19,530 nucleotides of DNA from Mycogone perniciosa (taxonomy: Eukaryota > Ascomycota > Sordariomycetes > Hypocreales > Hypocreaceae): positions 1 through 19,530 of the forward strand of contig JAOALB010000315.1 of NCBI GenBank assembly GCA_025331125.1. Reading direction: 5' to 3'. A program made the position numbers and the translations under genes. The stretch's first letter is position 1, and each line of letters begins with the position of its first letter. Shown here one piece after another: positions 8,704 through 17,516 of the stretch. A model generated the notes under the pieces. It worked only from the letters and a program-made list of their open reading frames with translations. It was not told the origin of the DNA and searched no databases.

Positions 8704-9771
8704 TCACTGCTGACCAGGTGCCCCTCTGGAGGGAACCACCCTCTGGCTACGACGGAGACCCGAAGCTTCTCCCTTGGGAACCAGAGATTCGGGCACTGTG
8801 ATCCCCTCTCTTCTCTCACCCTCACCACCCTCATCACCCTCATCACCCTCCTCGCTTTCCTCGCTTTCCTCGCTTTCCTCGCTTTCCTCGCTTTCCTCGC
8901 TTTCCTCGCTTTCCTTGCTTTCCTCGCTTTCATCGCTTTGCTGGTTTTCCTCTCCCCAATGGCCTCCATCACCCTTGTATTCCAGATAGGCTCTTTCTAG
9001 GAAGCCAAGAAGTCCTATTCTCATCTTAGATCTGTCGGTCATCAAAGTGACATAGCACCGATCTCCGCCAATCTTTTTACTTGAATCTTTCATGTAGAGG
9101 AGAACCAAAGTATCCCAGTCGAAGTATGCGATATATTTCGTCCCGTAAATGTCGGCGTAATTCACAGCTTGTTTGAGCAAGATTTCAGAGCTGCCCTTGA
9201 AAAGTGAGTTTGGTCGATACGCCAACTTGGCATTGGGAGGCCTGAATGCCAGCCTAAACTCGTCTGGTTTTATAGTTCCAGGTCTCTTGTAGTCAAGAAT
9301 CGCCTTGGTTTTACGTGGGTTTTTCTCATCACGAGAACGCCAAAATATGTCCGAGCGAGCAGCCTTAGTTGTCCCTGAAGAGCCTTGGGTGACAGTTTTT
9401 TGGTTCCCAAACGCGATGTCTCCGTGATAGGCATGAAGTGCCAAGTTGACAGGGCTCAAGAGTAGAAGAGATGAAGAATAGGCCACATCAGCCTCAACAG
9501 TCAAGACGGTAAGGGGATCCGACTTCGAAAGGTAGTCGCCTAAGAGCTTTTTCTTGACATCAGGGTTGTCTAGAATTTTGCGGGCGTGAGGAAGCCAATC
9601 CTTTTTGAAAGGGGCGTTGATTCCGAACACTGGCGCCTGTGAACTTGCAGTTGAATTTCCAGATACGTGAGTCAACCTGTCCGGCTTTAACTCTTTGGTT
9701 ATGTCCACAATGAACTCATTCTTGTCAGGAAGAGCTTTGTTGAAAGAGGTGAGGACGGTAATTGGGGCCAT
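8704..9771 (-). CDS. PD-(D/E)XK nuclease-like protein with acidic repeat tail
   Basis: A 355-residue intronless protein from the ATG at 9769-9771 (context aacaatATGGCC). The frame is open further upstream but has no other ATG. The pattern fits the PD-(D/E)XK fold: Glu in helix 1 (TVEADVAY, E93), Asp of motif II (ARSDIFW, D141), the D-x-K pair in KAILDYKRPG (D160, K162), and a following helix with Gln (LLKQAVNYADIYG, Q201) leading to the strand KYIAYFDWDTLVLL. Residues 279-308 are about ten S-x-E units (mostly SEE) encoded by 9-bp repeats, then a Gly/Asp/Glu stretch. The end is basic (LRRSQRV, 339-345), possibly nuclear targeting or nucleic-acid contact. Similar fungal proteins are lineage-specific and uncharacterised; DNA or RNA cleavage is inferred from the fold only. 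A TATA box and CT-rich leader precede it. Confidence 0.8.
   Translation of the reverse strand: MAPITVLTSFNKALPDKNEFIVDITKELKPDRLTHVSGNSTASSQAPVFGINAPFKKDWLPHARKILDNPDVKKKLLGDYLSKSDPLTVLTVEADVAYSSSLLLLSPVNLALHAYHGDIAFGNQKTVTQGSSGTTKAARSDIFWRSRDEKNPRKTKAILDYKRPGTIKPDEFRLAFRPPNAKLAYRPNSLFKGSSEILLKQAVNYADIYGTKYIAYFDWDTLVLLYMKDSSKKIGGDRCYVTLMTDRSKMRIGLLGFLERAYLEYKGDGGHWGEENQQSDESEESKESEESEESEESEESEESEESEEGDEGDEGGEGERREGITVPESLVPKGEASGLRRSQRVVPSRGAPGQQ
8851..8939 (-). repeat. 9-bp coding minisatellite (Ser-Glu-Glu units)
   Basis: About ten tandem units of ctcgctttc on the plus strand, most of them exact, encoding S-x-E repeats on the minus strand. The 9-bp period preserves the frame, so copy number can change without breaking the gene. 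The variation visible (ttg, tca) lies at one edge. It adjoins a second short 9-bp repeat (tcatcaccc) encoding Gly-Asp-Glu. Confidence 0.9.
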
Positions 9772-9876
9772 ATTGTTGTTGTTGATGTGTGATCGAAGGC
9801 AAGATTGGAAGATGATGGTAGAAGATGGTGGTTGGTTGATGAACAATTCATTCGTTTATTCAGGGCGACAGACGCT

Positions 9877-9887
9877 GTTTATATATG
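9877..9887 (-). promoter_or_regulatory. TATA box of the nuclease-like gene
   Basis: Minus strand reads catatataaac, 106 bp upstream of the chosen ATG, and the leader between them is CT/CA-rich as usual for fungal core promoters. The core GTTTATATA (plus strand) is identical to those ahead of the genes at 16097 and 19299. Confidence 0.65.
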
Positions 9888-10029
9888 GGAGAGAAAGAGC
9901 CGCATTATCGTATGACATATAATCCAGAAAGTTCCATTGATGCCAGCGCTAAGTGACTCCTGTGAAGTTGCCCATCCGCAGGACTGCAACAGGAGCGGAT
10001 AGGGTTGAATGGAACGCAACGACTGTTAG

Positions 10030-10515
10030 GCATCAATCCCCCCTTCCCAAAATGGCAGCATTCCGTCTGAGATGAAGCGGGGAGTGGCCTCTTCCATGGC
10101 CGTAACCCGGCGGAAGACAGCGTTGTCCAACCAGACAAGGGGTCAAGAAAATTGCTGGCTTAAAATATCACATACGCGCCCGGGGAGTCGAATTGGGCCA
10201 GTCAGGTTGTGCCGTTATGCCATCTCCCAATCACAACCAAGATTTTGCATTGACCAACAAACCAATAATGACAGGTATTGCCGGCCACACGGCGGCCTTG
10301 GAATCCCACCGACGGTTGCATTCTGTGACTGTGAAAGTGCACTTGTAGGAGTTCCACCAATCGGCACGGCCCCAATGTTGTAGGACCCCGTCTGAGATGA
10401 AACGATGAGAGGCCTCTCCATCACAGTAACCGCTAAATGTGAAGCTTTCCAGCTAGTCAAAGGGCACCAAAACTCCAAGGCAATTGTTGCCTTCAAATAT
10501 CACATGCAAGCGTGC
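10030..10515. repeat. Pair of diverged direct repeats about 320 bp apart
   Basis: Copy A (about 10030-10175) and copy B (about 10355-10510) share ccgtctgagatgaa, then ggcctct-cca, gtaacc, a similar middle, and aatatcacat at the end, with many differences between. On the minus strand both encode RFISDG(M/V)L followed by a Trp two residues later, which hints that the unit was once coding. There are stops in both copies. I do not recognise the domain. Confidence 0.5.
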
Positions 10516-12463
10516 ACTGATGTTCAAGTTAGCTCACCAGTTGACCCAGAAGTTTGTCCGTTTATACGTACAGTTAGTATGTATTATAGGCTGGGCACGT
10601 ATGTATCGCCATCTAACAACGATTTAGCTGACCAACACACACAAAACGAATACGTGACGAACCGGTCGGCGCCAAGGAGGCGTTGTGAAGGTTGCATTTG
10701 GTGGCTGCGAAGCCGCAAAAGTTCTACTGTGAGTCATTCAGCAGTGATATCAATCAGAGCGCGCGGTACGTAGCCAATCGAGTAATGTATTTGGTCACAT
10801 CGTGATGCTGATGCCTGGAGATACCTGGATGTTCATAGCCAAGCTTTCTGTTTGTGGGCCTTCAAAGATATGGCCAGTGGTGGCACCCAAACTATTACGG
10901 GCTATGGAGCTGGTTGGGTATTCCTACGCAATTGTGCCAGACACTTGTAAAAAAAAGTCTCAAGAATTGGTTAAATACATGTACAGGCACCGCACCTCAG
11001 CGGATTACTCGCAGTATTTTGGGCTACCTTCCAATTGCTGACATTTTCTTACTGAACATGTATGTTGACTTCAGTTGGTAGTTATTTTTGTTCCAACCGG
11101 TACCATGTTGAATTGACCACACACCAGGGGCTAGGGTCGCCCGGAGCGCTTCCGAGTGTATCCATCCACCCCCTCAGCTCAATTTGGGATTTGGCTGTTG
11201 TGCGTTGGTAATTGGGTTTATTATACTCCACGCAAGACAGGCACAGCTCCGCAAATCGGAAGGTGAAGCTGGCTCACGGCCTGATGTAGATACACGTACG
11301 GAGTAAGTCTACGGAGTAATAGTTTCGTATTAGCATGCTGTGCGAATGTATCTATTTTCATTCAGGAACTCAGCTGAAGCGATGTCGCCTCCACCTTCAC
11401 TAACATTTCTTACCTCGCCTAACCGTTCTGCACATCGGCAATGTCTTGCACCTATGTATGAACTCAATGGCCCGAATGGTGAGATGTCCGCCCCCTCTAG
11501 CTCTGTTGGGACCAAATAAAACCGCTGTTACGAAGTCCTCTCCTTGTCTCGACTGGGATAAAGGAATCGTGGCGCTGGGGGTGTTATTATAAGGGATTGC
11601 CAAATAGGTATGTTATCATATCCCCCGCATCTCAAGCTTAATGCATTACCTAAGGTGGTGTCCAGAGTACATGCCACAGGGATCTCAGAAGTTAAATCTG
11701 TACAAAATGGATCTTGTACAGTTACCCAAGCCACTCACTACATCCATGGAAAAACAAGTATCAGTACATCAATACATTGTACTTCCTAAACGCTGCCTCA
11801 TACGCTGGAAACTTAACTCTAGTGGTTTCAAGTATATTCTGATACAATACCTTATGTACACCGAACCAATAAGATCGCAGGTATCGAGCGACAAGGCTGC
11901 GCAAGCAAGACGCAAGGAGTCCGGCTCCCTGTCAGACATGCTGAATTCGTTGCCACGAGATGTCGGCTAAACGAGGAGACAAGGTAATGGAGTATCTTCA
12001 CTAGTTCGAAAAAGGCTCGGAGCACCCGTACTACCATCAAAATTTGGCAGAGTAGCCTCACCTAGGCTTATAGGAATAGGCCCACGTCGATCATCTAAGC
12101 CTGTCCAAGCCTAGCGGAGGGCGGTATACCCCCGATGACCCATAGAGGCTAAGCCAATGGCCCAAGCGCACATTTCAAGGTCGCTACTCCGCGCACTGTG
12201 GCCCAGGACAACGGTGATGGCAATAAAAGGTCACCCACCATCACTAAAGCCACCCCCAAGACCTCAAATCTTAAATAAGTCTTTCCTCAGATTCCTGAGT
12301 CCGATTGGCTCGCCATGAAGCATCTCACCACGCCTCTGACAGAGTGAGTCGCGTAGCTGGCTGCACCACGAGTTCTAGCAAATTTGACGACGTTTTGAGA
12401 AGTACCATGTATTCCTGCACTGTCTGACTTGTGGCTTATACACTCTTTGTCACAATATATACG
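10516..12463. other. Long spacer without a supported gene
   Basis: The longest candidates are plus-strand frames at 10805-11041 (79 codons, ATG at 10805) and 11641-11970 (109 codons from a true ATG). Neither shows a recognisable domain, clear promoter or signal peptide. Around 10685-10940 more than one frame gives protein-like peptides broken by stops, so decayed coding sequence is possible. TACGGAGTA occurs at 11297 and 11310. An 8-bp inverted pair (ctaggctt 12062, aagcctag 12108) lies in a GC-richer patch. Confidence 0.4.
11641..11970 (+). CDS. Hypothetical small ORF, weakly supported
   Basis: An ATG-initiated frame of 109 codons with a mixed, basic composition and a TAA stop. No signal peptide, membrane segment, repeat or known motif is visible, and the upstream 200 bp lack a clear TATA box. 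It may be a chance ORF. I list it only because it is the longest ATG ORF in a 2-kb spacer. Confidence 0.15.
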   Translation: MHYLRWCPEYMPQGSQKLNLYKMDLVQLPKPLTTSMEKQVSVHQYIVLPKRCLIRWKLNSSGFKYILIQYLMYTEPIRSQVSSDKAAQARRKESGSLSDMLNSLPRDVG

Positions 12464-12491
12464 ACACTATCAGCAGGCCTGCTGAAAGTGT
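12464..12491. repeat. 28-bp near-perfect palindrome
   Basis: A perfect 16-bp core (TCAGCAGGCCTGCTGA, 12470-12485) is extended by one mismatch and 5 further complementary bases on each side (ACACT ... AGTGT), giving 13 of 14 pairs. It sits about 340 bp beyond the stop of the Ulp1-like gene. It could be a protein-binding site, a cruciform-forming site or a transposon footprint. Confidence 0.8.
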
Positions 12492-12827
12492 TGTTGGATA
12501 ACAGTTGTTGGAATAAGCAAAAATGTGTATGCAAGGGAACCTGTGATCTGACGTGAGGTGAAACAGAACGCCGCGCGTTCTGCTTCTATGATAAAATGGC
12601 TGGAAGAAAATCCAATGGAAGAGCACAGGGAGGAATTGAGTGGAATTCTGACGCCCTATCTTCGTGATGTGAACAAGCTGACTTACGTAACTGGGTTTTC
12701 CAACAAGATGGTGGTTTTCAACATTGCGCTCCCGCCTTTCTGAAGGGGAGAAACAATGATGCTCATGACATGTGAGTCTTCTAGAACACAAATTAATTTG
12801 CAAGTTTTACCCAATGTTCCCACTCTC
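12492..12827. other. 3' flank of the Ulp1-like gene
   Basis: A plus-strand frame from a TGA at 12549 to 12743 is open and somewhat protein-like (MIKWLEENPMEEHREEL), with an internal ATG at about 12588. It is short, unrecognised and without promoter signals. It could be a gene fragment or chance. Confidence 0.3.
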
Positions 12828-14750
12828 CTAACCGGTGAGACGCATTTGAATGTCACTAATTGCCTGCAATAATGATTCATCCTCTGATGTCCAGCTTGGT
12901 ATCTCCTTGACGAGGAAAATCTCTGCTTGATGGAGTCTTTCTGCTGCTTCAGCTATCTGTTCGCTGATTTTTGCATCAGTGTTATATTCTGTTTTCTTCA
13001 AAACACGCTCCCTGATTGTTTGAATCACGCGAAGGATAGCGTTCGTTGTCGTGAATGATCTCCTCTGTTGTCGGAGCTTTGACACTGTGCTTTTAGCTAT
13101 GGTGCGCATGAGCCCCGGAATATCGGCTAGCGTCGCTTCCTGCGGCAAGTTTATCGTCGTACATGCTGGCGCGCTCTGAGCTGATTGCTCTGACGGTGGC
13201 ATCAGCAGCCTTAAGAACACGCAACGCCACAAAGCAACGTCCATCTTCGCTGGAATGGGAATTCCAGCTACCTGATGATAGCCAAGGGCTGTAGAGATAA
13301 CACCACAGGCGGATTTGTCCGTCTGCCTTATGGGCGAATTGTAGACAACTTCTGGCTTGTCCTCATGTGGAAAATTAGCACCAAAAAAATCCAGGGCTAT
13401 TTTTTGGGCCTTTTTTTGGTGGTGACCATCTGGTAGTGAATCGTGAATCTGAAGAAAGTCGCGGTGCCCATCCAAGACTCCGAGAACCCAGTGAAATGTT
13501 CCCTCAATGAATATCGGTTGCATTATCTTCGACCGAGGAGCCAAAGTTCTAAGGCGAGAGAGAGTGCCTGAGCTCTGGGAATCAATGACACAAATTTCCT
13601 CCCCCGCAACATTTTCGAGAATCCTCAATGCATTGTTCACAACGGCGTCGTTTAGGAGACCCTGGGGATCCCTGAGACACCTTAAATTTTCGTCGCTGAC
13701 CGAATAGCGACATCGTAAAGTGGCTCCATGGTCTTCGTCGTCTGATAATGTAATGGCATGGCAATCGGGTGATGACTGCCTCGGCGCTTTGGTATCCTTA
13801 GACTTTGGGCTCTCCCGTGTCTGACTGCTCGCCAGCCTGCACCCTGTCGGCGCCAGCTTAGCAACAAACCCCTGCGATGACGGCTTGTTTGATGAATCGA
13901 TGCTGCTGCAGTGCATGGAACCAAGTGAGGTGTTGGGTCCTTCCTCATCTCCCACTTGACTTGATGCATCGTTCTTTCGACTGATTGGTGTCTGAGGTGA
14001 TGTAGATGTACTAGTATGTGCTGTTCTGGGTCGTTTTGCGTCTTGCGCTAAATTGTTACCTCTTCGTTTCCGTCGATAACCTTGTTGCTCAGGAGAAGGG
14101 GCCACAGATAGTAGCTTGTCAAACGGATCGTCGAAATGGCCAGCGACCTCTGCGGAAGGTATGGACTGGTCCACCGTGGTTTTGCTCAATCCTGAGTCTC
14201 TCACGATGATGGTCTTCTCGTCAACCCGTTCCTTTAGTAAAGGGCCGCTGTTGTCCTCGACGTGGCCATGATTGCCTATGATCATTAGACAGACGACACA
14301 AATGCGCGACCAAGGTTGGTTCATACCATGAATAATTTTTATTGCGATCCCTACTATCTGTTTATTTACGGCGGTATCCAAGCGTGTCCCACGACGGTTC
14401 ACTCCGGGCTCCGCGAACTGTTTTTGGGCCTGCTCCAACGCAGTCTTGGCTTCGCACCAAGGGCACAATTGAGCAAATTCCACCAGATCATCTAGAGAAC
14501 CCTGGGTTATATTCCCGGGGAAGGCTCGCGACCACTCTTCTTCTCTGATTCCCCACTCATTGAGGGCACGATGTAGCTTTAATGTCTTCGATGGGGGCTG
14601 AGGATCGAGTACACGCCGCGATTCTGGGGTTTTCGGTGGAACAGAAGGCTGAGGAGCCATTTCCTTGAGTCGTCCAGAGATGTGAAGGTTACTGTCTACC
14701 TTCCACTTGTCATACAAAGCCATGCGTTCGTGTAGCTCAGTTTCGGACAT
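12828..14750 (-). CDS. Ulp1-like cysteine protease (peptidase family C48)
   Basis: A 640-residue intronless protein from the ATG at 14748-14750. The C-terminal half (about 350-518) is an Ulp1/SENP-type protease domain: LLNDAVVNNALRIL matches the conserved WLND entry region, FHWVLGVLDG gives the catalytic His420, IHDSLP gives Asp437, and RQTDKSACGV gives the oxyanion Gln476 and nucleophile Cys482. The His-Asp (17) and Gln-Cys (6) spacings equal those of yeast Ulp1. The N-terminal region (about 57-160) holds a conserved-looking, Cys-containing block (LCPWCEAK, CVVCLMI) of unknown role. A Ser-rich linker carries a bipartite basic signal (RRKRR...KRPR, 226-242) and an acidic ITLSDDED (333-340) resembling a SUMO-interacting motif. 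About 120 residues follow the protease. Likely role: desumoylation or related ubiquitin-like cleavage in the nucleus. Many fungal C48 proteins belong to transposons (KDZ type), but no transposase is near. Activity is inferred from intact residues. Confidence 0.88.
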   Translation of the reverse strand: MSETELHERMALYDKWKVDSNLHISGRLKEMAPQPSVPPKTPESRRVLDPQPPSKTLKLHRALNEWGIREEEWSRAFPGNITQGSLDDLVEFAQLCPWCEAKTALEQAQKQFAEPGVNRRGTRLDTAVNKQIVGIAIKIIHGMNQPWSRICVVCLMIIGNHGHVEDNSGPLLKERVDEKTIIVRDSGLSKTTVDQSIPSAEVAGHFDDPFDKLLSVAPSPEQQGYRRKRRGNNLAQDAKRPRTAHTSTSTSPQTPISRKNDASSQVGDEEGPNTSLGSMHCSSIDSSNKPSSQGFVAKLAPTGCRLASSQTRESPKSKDTKAPRQSSPDCHAITLSDDEDHGATLRCRYSVSDENLRCLRDPQGLLNDAVVNNALRILENVAGEEICVIDSQSSGTLSRLRTLAPRSKIMQPIFIEGTFHWVLGVLDGHRDFLQIHDSLPDGHHQKKAQKIALDFFGANFPHEDKPEVVYNSPIRQTDKSACGVISTALGYHQVAGIPIPAKMDVALWRCVFLRLLMPPSEQSAQSAPACTTINLPQEATLADIPGLMRTIAKSTVSKLRQQRRSFTTTNAILRVIQTIRERVLKKTEYNTDAKISEQIAEAAERLHQAEIFLVKEIPSWTSEDESLLQAISDIQMRLTG

Positions 14751-14868
14751 CGTAATGTTGATTCTTGTCGCTGAAGCACACTAACCTCGTTTGTACAACG
14801 AGTGCGAAATCGTAGCGGGGAATTGACTACACACTGTGGCCGCATCGACAAACAAACCATTTGCGTTT

Positions 14869-14891
14869 GAGAGATCCGATACGGATCTCTC
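14869..14891. promoter_or_regulatory. 23-bp perfect palindrome upstream of the Ulp1-like gene
   Basis: Arms gagagatccg (14869-14878) and cggatctctc (14882-14891) are perfectly complementary around ATA, 119 bp upstream of the ATG at 14750. The centre reads CCG-ATA-CGG, an everted pair of CGG triplets. That arrangement is one recognised by fungal Zn2Cys6 regulators, so an operator is plausible but unproven. Confidence 0.5.
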
Positions 14892-15789
14892 TCCATTTAT
14901 CTGTTCTACGGAGGGTGCCCCCACTGTCTGCAAGAGCTGTGGTATGTTACCACGGAGACCGGGAAATATTCGGGGCTTGATGGAAAGCCTGCTGTTGGTG
15001 GAGCTGTTATTTTACCCTGGACTAGTCCGAAGCTTCCGATGAGCACGAGTTCGTTCCAAATGCGGGTCAGATGCGGGTGAACTGTTAGGTATCTGTAGGC
15101 ACGTTATTCCTCCATTTTAAACGCAGTTAACAGGCTCGTTTACTTCTCTACAGTCTCCTTATGAGAGTATGATTGCGCAGATCGATTCGCTCTCGCTCGT
15201 CTAGATGATACCGGTCATACTGATGATCTTAGCCTTCAGAACGCGTTGGGATCTTGATGTTGACCCGGAAACCTGCTTCTGGGATCTTGGCTGGATAGGT
15301 GATTGAAGCACCCCTCAAACGGCTTGCCCGAGAGTGGTATAAACGCGTCAAGTAGTAATCAATACAGAGTGATGCGTGATTGCGTGGCTACGAAGTGCGG
15401 GGAACCCATGCACGGGATCACAGTTTGACTGGAGCCCCACTGTGCCCCCCGCTACAGCACTAAATATAGAGGTGCCTTGGCCTGCTCGACCCAACCTTCT
15501 CCAGACTGAGTGAGTTTTCTCGCATTCCGTTTTGCATTAGTTCGAATTACACGAATGACTTCGAATTTTGACCTCAATGCCTACATATGCAGTAACCCTC
15601 CACAGATACATATCATCAGTTGTAAATAAAAGTCTAGTTTGGGAATGAATCATGTGAGCCAGGCAGCGCATTGAAGCACTGGTAGCCACCAATGCGCGGT
15701 ACATAATGGCTAAAACCCAGTACAAGTTATTTTCGGCTGGCCAGGACGCTTGACTACTTTATGATACATAACTGTAAGCGGCTGATTAA
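14892..15789. other. Spacer with promoter-like plus-strand signals
   Basis: No supported gene. A TATA-like taaatatagag (about 15461) is followed by a CT-rich leader and an ATG at 15555 that opens only 24 codons (MTSNFDLNAYICSNPPQ...). A GTAAAT donor-like site precedes that stop, so a short first exon is conceivable but unsupported. The minus frame at 15537-15725 has no ATG or domain. Confidence 0.35.
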
Positions 15790-15820
15790 CCAGTCTTGAC
15801 TTCTCGTGGTCAAGATCTGG
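15790..15820. terminator. Hairpin at the end of the small spliced gene
   Basis: An imperfect inverted repeat, ccagtcttgac / gtcaagatctgg, forms an 11-bp stem with one bulged base and an 8-nt loop. It overlaps the TGA (15810-15812) of the minus-strand gene. An AATAAA lies just before it on the minus strand (about 15822-15827), so the hairpin may sit in the 3' end region. Whether it acts in 3' processing is not shown. Confidence 0.4.
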
Positions 15821-16097
15821 TTTTATTCGACTTCCTATCCGAGATGACAATCATGTCATTGAGAAATTGGCAAGGAGTTTTGTTGACCGAGTGCCTGAAA
15901 TGATGTTCAACCCGGCGCAGATCTTGGCATTCCTGCTTGACCACAGGAACTCACCTTGAGAAACAGTGGATAGTGTCTTGGCCTGGGTCGAAGGCGAGGG
16001 GGAAGGATGCGTCCCGCTGAGTAATCCGACCGGGGGAACGAGTGAGGCAAGTGAAAGTGAACTGGATCGTGAACTTACCATAAATGACCTGTTTCAT
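15810..16097 (-). CDS. Small hypothetical protein gene, probably spliced
   Basis: I model exon 1 as 16097-15955 and exon 2 as 15894-15810, giving 75 residues from the ATG at 16095-16097. The intron (15954-15895, 60 nt) has a textbook GTGAGT donor and a TTTCAG acceptor. The same frame is protein-like on both sides (DASFPLAFDPGQD, then HSVNKTPCQFLNDMIVIS). A second strong donor, ATG|GTAAGT at 16078, with an acceptor at 16017, would instead give a different 41-residue product, so the true structure is uncertain and alternative splicing is possible. A TATA box 115 bp upstream and a CT-rich leader support transcription. No family is recognised and there is no clear signal peptide. It may be a truncated gene. 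Confidence 0.4.
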
Positions 16098-16211
16098 TGC
16101 GTCAAAGACTGAGGCAATACGAGGGAGAGTGAGAGTCTGGGAGGATCTTATGTATCAGTAGACGAGCGGGAGGGTGCTGTAGTACGTAGGGAGTAGAAGG
16201 TGAAATCGCCT

Positions 16212-16220
16212 GTTTATATA
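16212..16220 (-). promoter_or_regulatory. TATA box of the small spliced gene
   Basis: GTTTATATA on the plus strand (tatataaac on the minus) lies 115 bp upstream of the ATG at 16097, followed by a pyrimidine-rich leader. A plus-oriented TATA (ctataaata, about 16311-16319) lies about 90 bp away, so this interval could be a divergent promoter. Confidence 0.55.
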
Positions 16221-16395
16221 CAGGGAAATGAGCTGCGGGTTAAGCAGCCCGTAAGGTAACATGTGAGATATCATATAATCCGGATGTTCCGACAGGACAT
16301 ATAGGACTTGGCTATAAATAGTATTCGTCATTTAGAGCTGTGCACTATTCTTTCTGCTCCTCTATTTGGGGTGCGTGAAGTGGTGGACGGAATTG

Positions 16396-16428
16396 ATGTC
16401 GACCGATGACATAACTCTTTATTTGAAT
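16396..16428 (+). other. Candidate first exon, very tentative
   Basis: An ATG at 16396 about 80 bp after a TATA-like ctataaata opens MSTDDITLYLN and meets a GTAAGA donor-like site at 16429. Without splicing the frame stops nine codons later. No convincing downstream exon was found. It may be the start of a lost gene, or chance. Confidence 0.15.
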
Positions 16429-16441
16429 GTAAGAATCGGTT

Positions 16442-16473
16442 GCATACATACATGATATGTATGTACTGTATGC
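16442..16473. repeat. Hairpin of TACAT units
   Basis: The arms of gcatacatacat / atgtatgtactgtatgc pair around a 3-nt loop (gat), with a perfect 9-bp inner stem and an outer stem after a small bulge. It is AT-rich and near the candidate divergent promoter. Role unknown. Confidence 0.6.
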
Positions 16474-17045
16474 GATATTATGGAGCTATGTGAAGGACAA
16501 GGAAGAATAGAACAGGAAAGGCTTAATCTGCCCGCAGGCCAATCAGGCCCGTCCTTGTCTCTGGTAGCAGCTCCGATCTTTGGAACAGGCCATTGGCGTG
16601 CGGGGGGCATATGCCACCACCTGTGAGCAGAATCCTGATGCCTCTATTGGTTCGACATCTCTTGCGCATTTCAGATCACAGAAGCATTAGCCATTGGAGT
16701 GGTCGGGCCTTCAGGTTGATATACTTACTTGATTAAATAGACTAAATGATACATAAATGCCAAAGATCCTCCCAGCGTACTTCGTAGACTTGTCCACTTC
16801 GCTCCAAAAGTCCAAAAACGGATGTTGTCCATTTATCGACTTTTAGCCGCTCGGATTTTGTCCTTCGCATAAAACAGGCAAATGAAAGCCTGACAGTCAA
16901 CAATAGGCATTTTCTGTTTATGAACCATAGGCCTTTGATGGTTGTTTTGCTGAGAGGGAAAACAATATCCTGCGGTCAGAGGTTGGCTAGTGGCTGCCGC
17001 TTTCTCGTCATACCCTATTGCGATTTGCGCTTCGTCTTACTTTCT

Positions 17046-17108
17046 CCTGTAAAAACTTTCCCGCACTAGCAGCTGTTAGCAGCATGTTAGTACAGGAGCT
17101 TTTACAGG
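17046..17108. repeat. 63-bp foldback with 13-bp imperfect ends
   Basis: cctgtaaaaactt at one end and gagcttttacagg at the other are complementary at 11 of 13 positions, including nine outer bases without mismatch. The interior contains agcagctgttagcagc. It could be the end of a small inverted-repeat element. Confidence 0.5.
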
Positions 17109-17516
17109 TTACAAGAAGCAGCGCAACAGCTGTTGGGCTATCGCCAGCCTAACAGTTAAAAAAATGCAGCAAAGGCATGTTTGGAGAGTTGGCCTTGCGC
17201 TGCGTTGCCTGCTTCAAACCGCTGGATCCAAAGACTGAATAGCCTCGGGACCAGGCCGCTTTGGATATCAGATACTGACAGGATCTACAGTAGGTTGGGG
17301 CCCTGCTGCCTTCCCGTCAATGTCTGAAAAACAGCACCAGTCGCGAGGGTTTTTCTCCCACTGAGAGAGGCCGACCCCTCCTTTCTAGGGTTTTTCTCAC
17401 TCGCCGCAGCTGCTATTGTACGGATCCTGGTTGGAAGGGGATTTTGAAGGGTCATGGAGTATATGATTTGGGGTAGGGTTGTGAGAGGAATTTCTGGCTG
17501 AAAAAATCCTTCTTTT

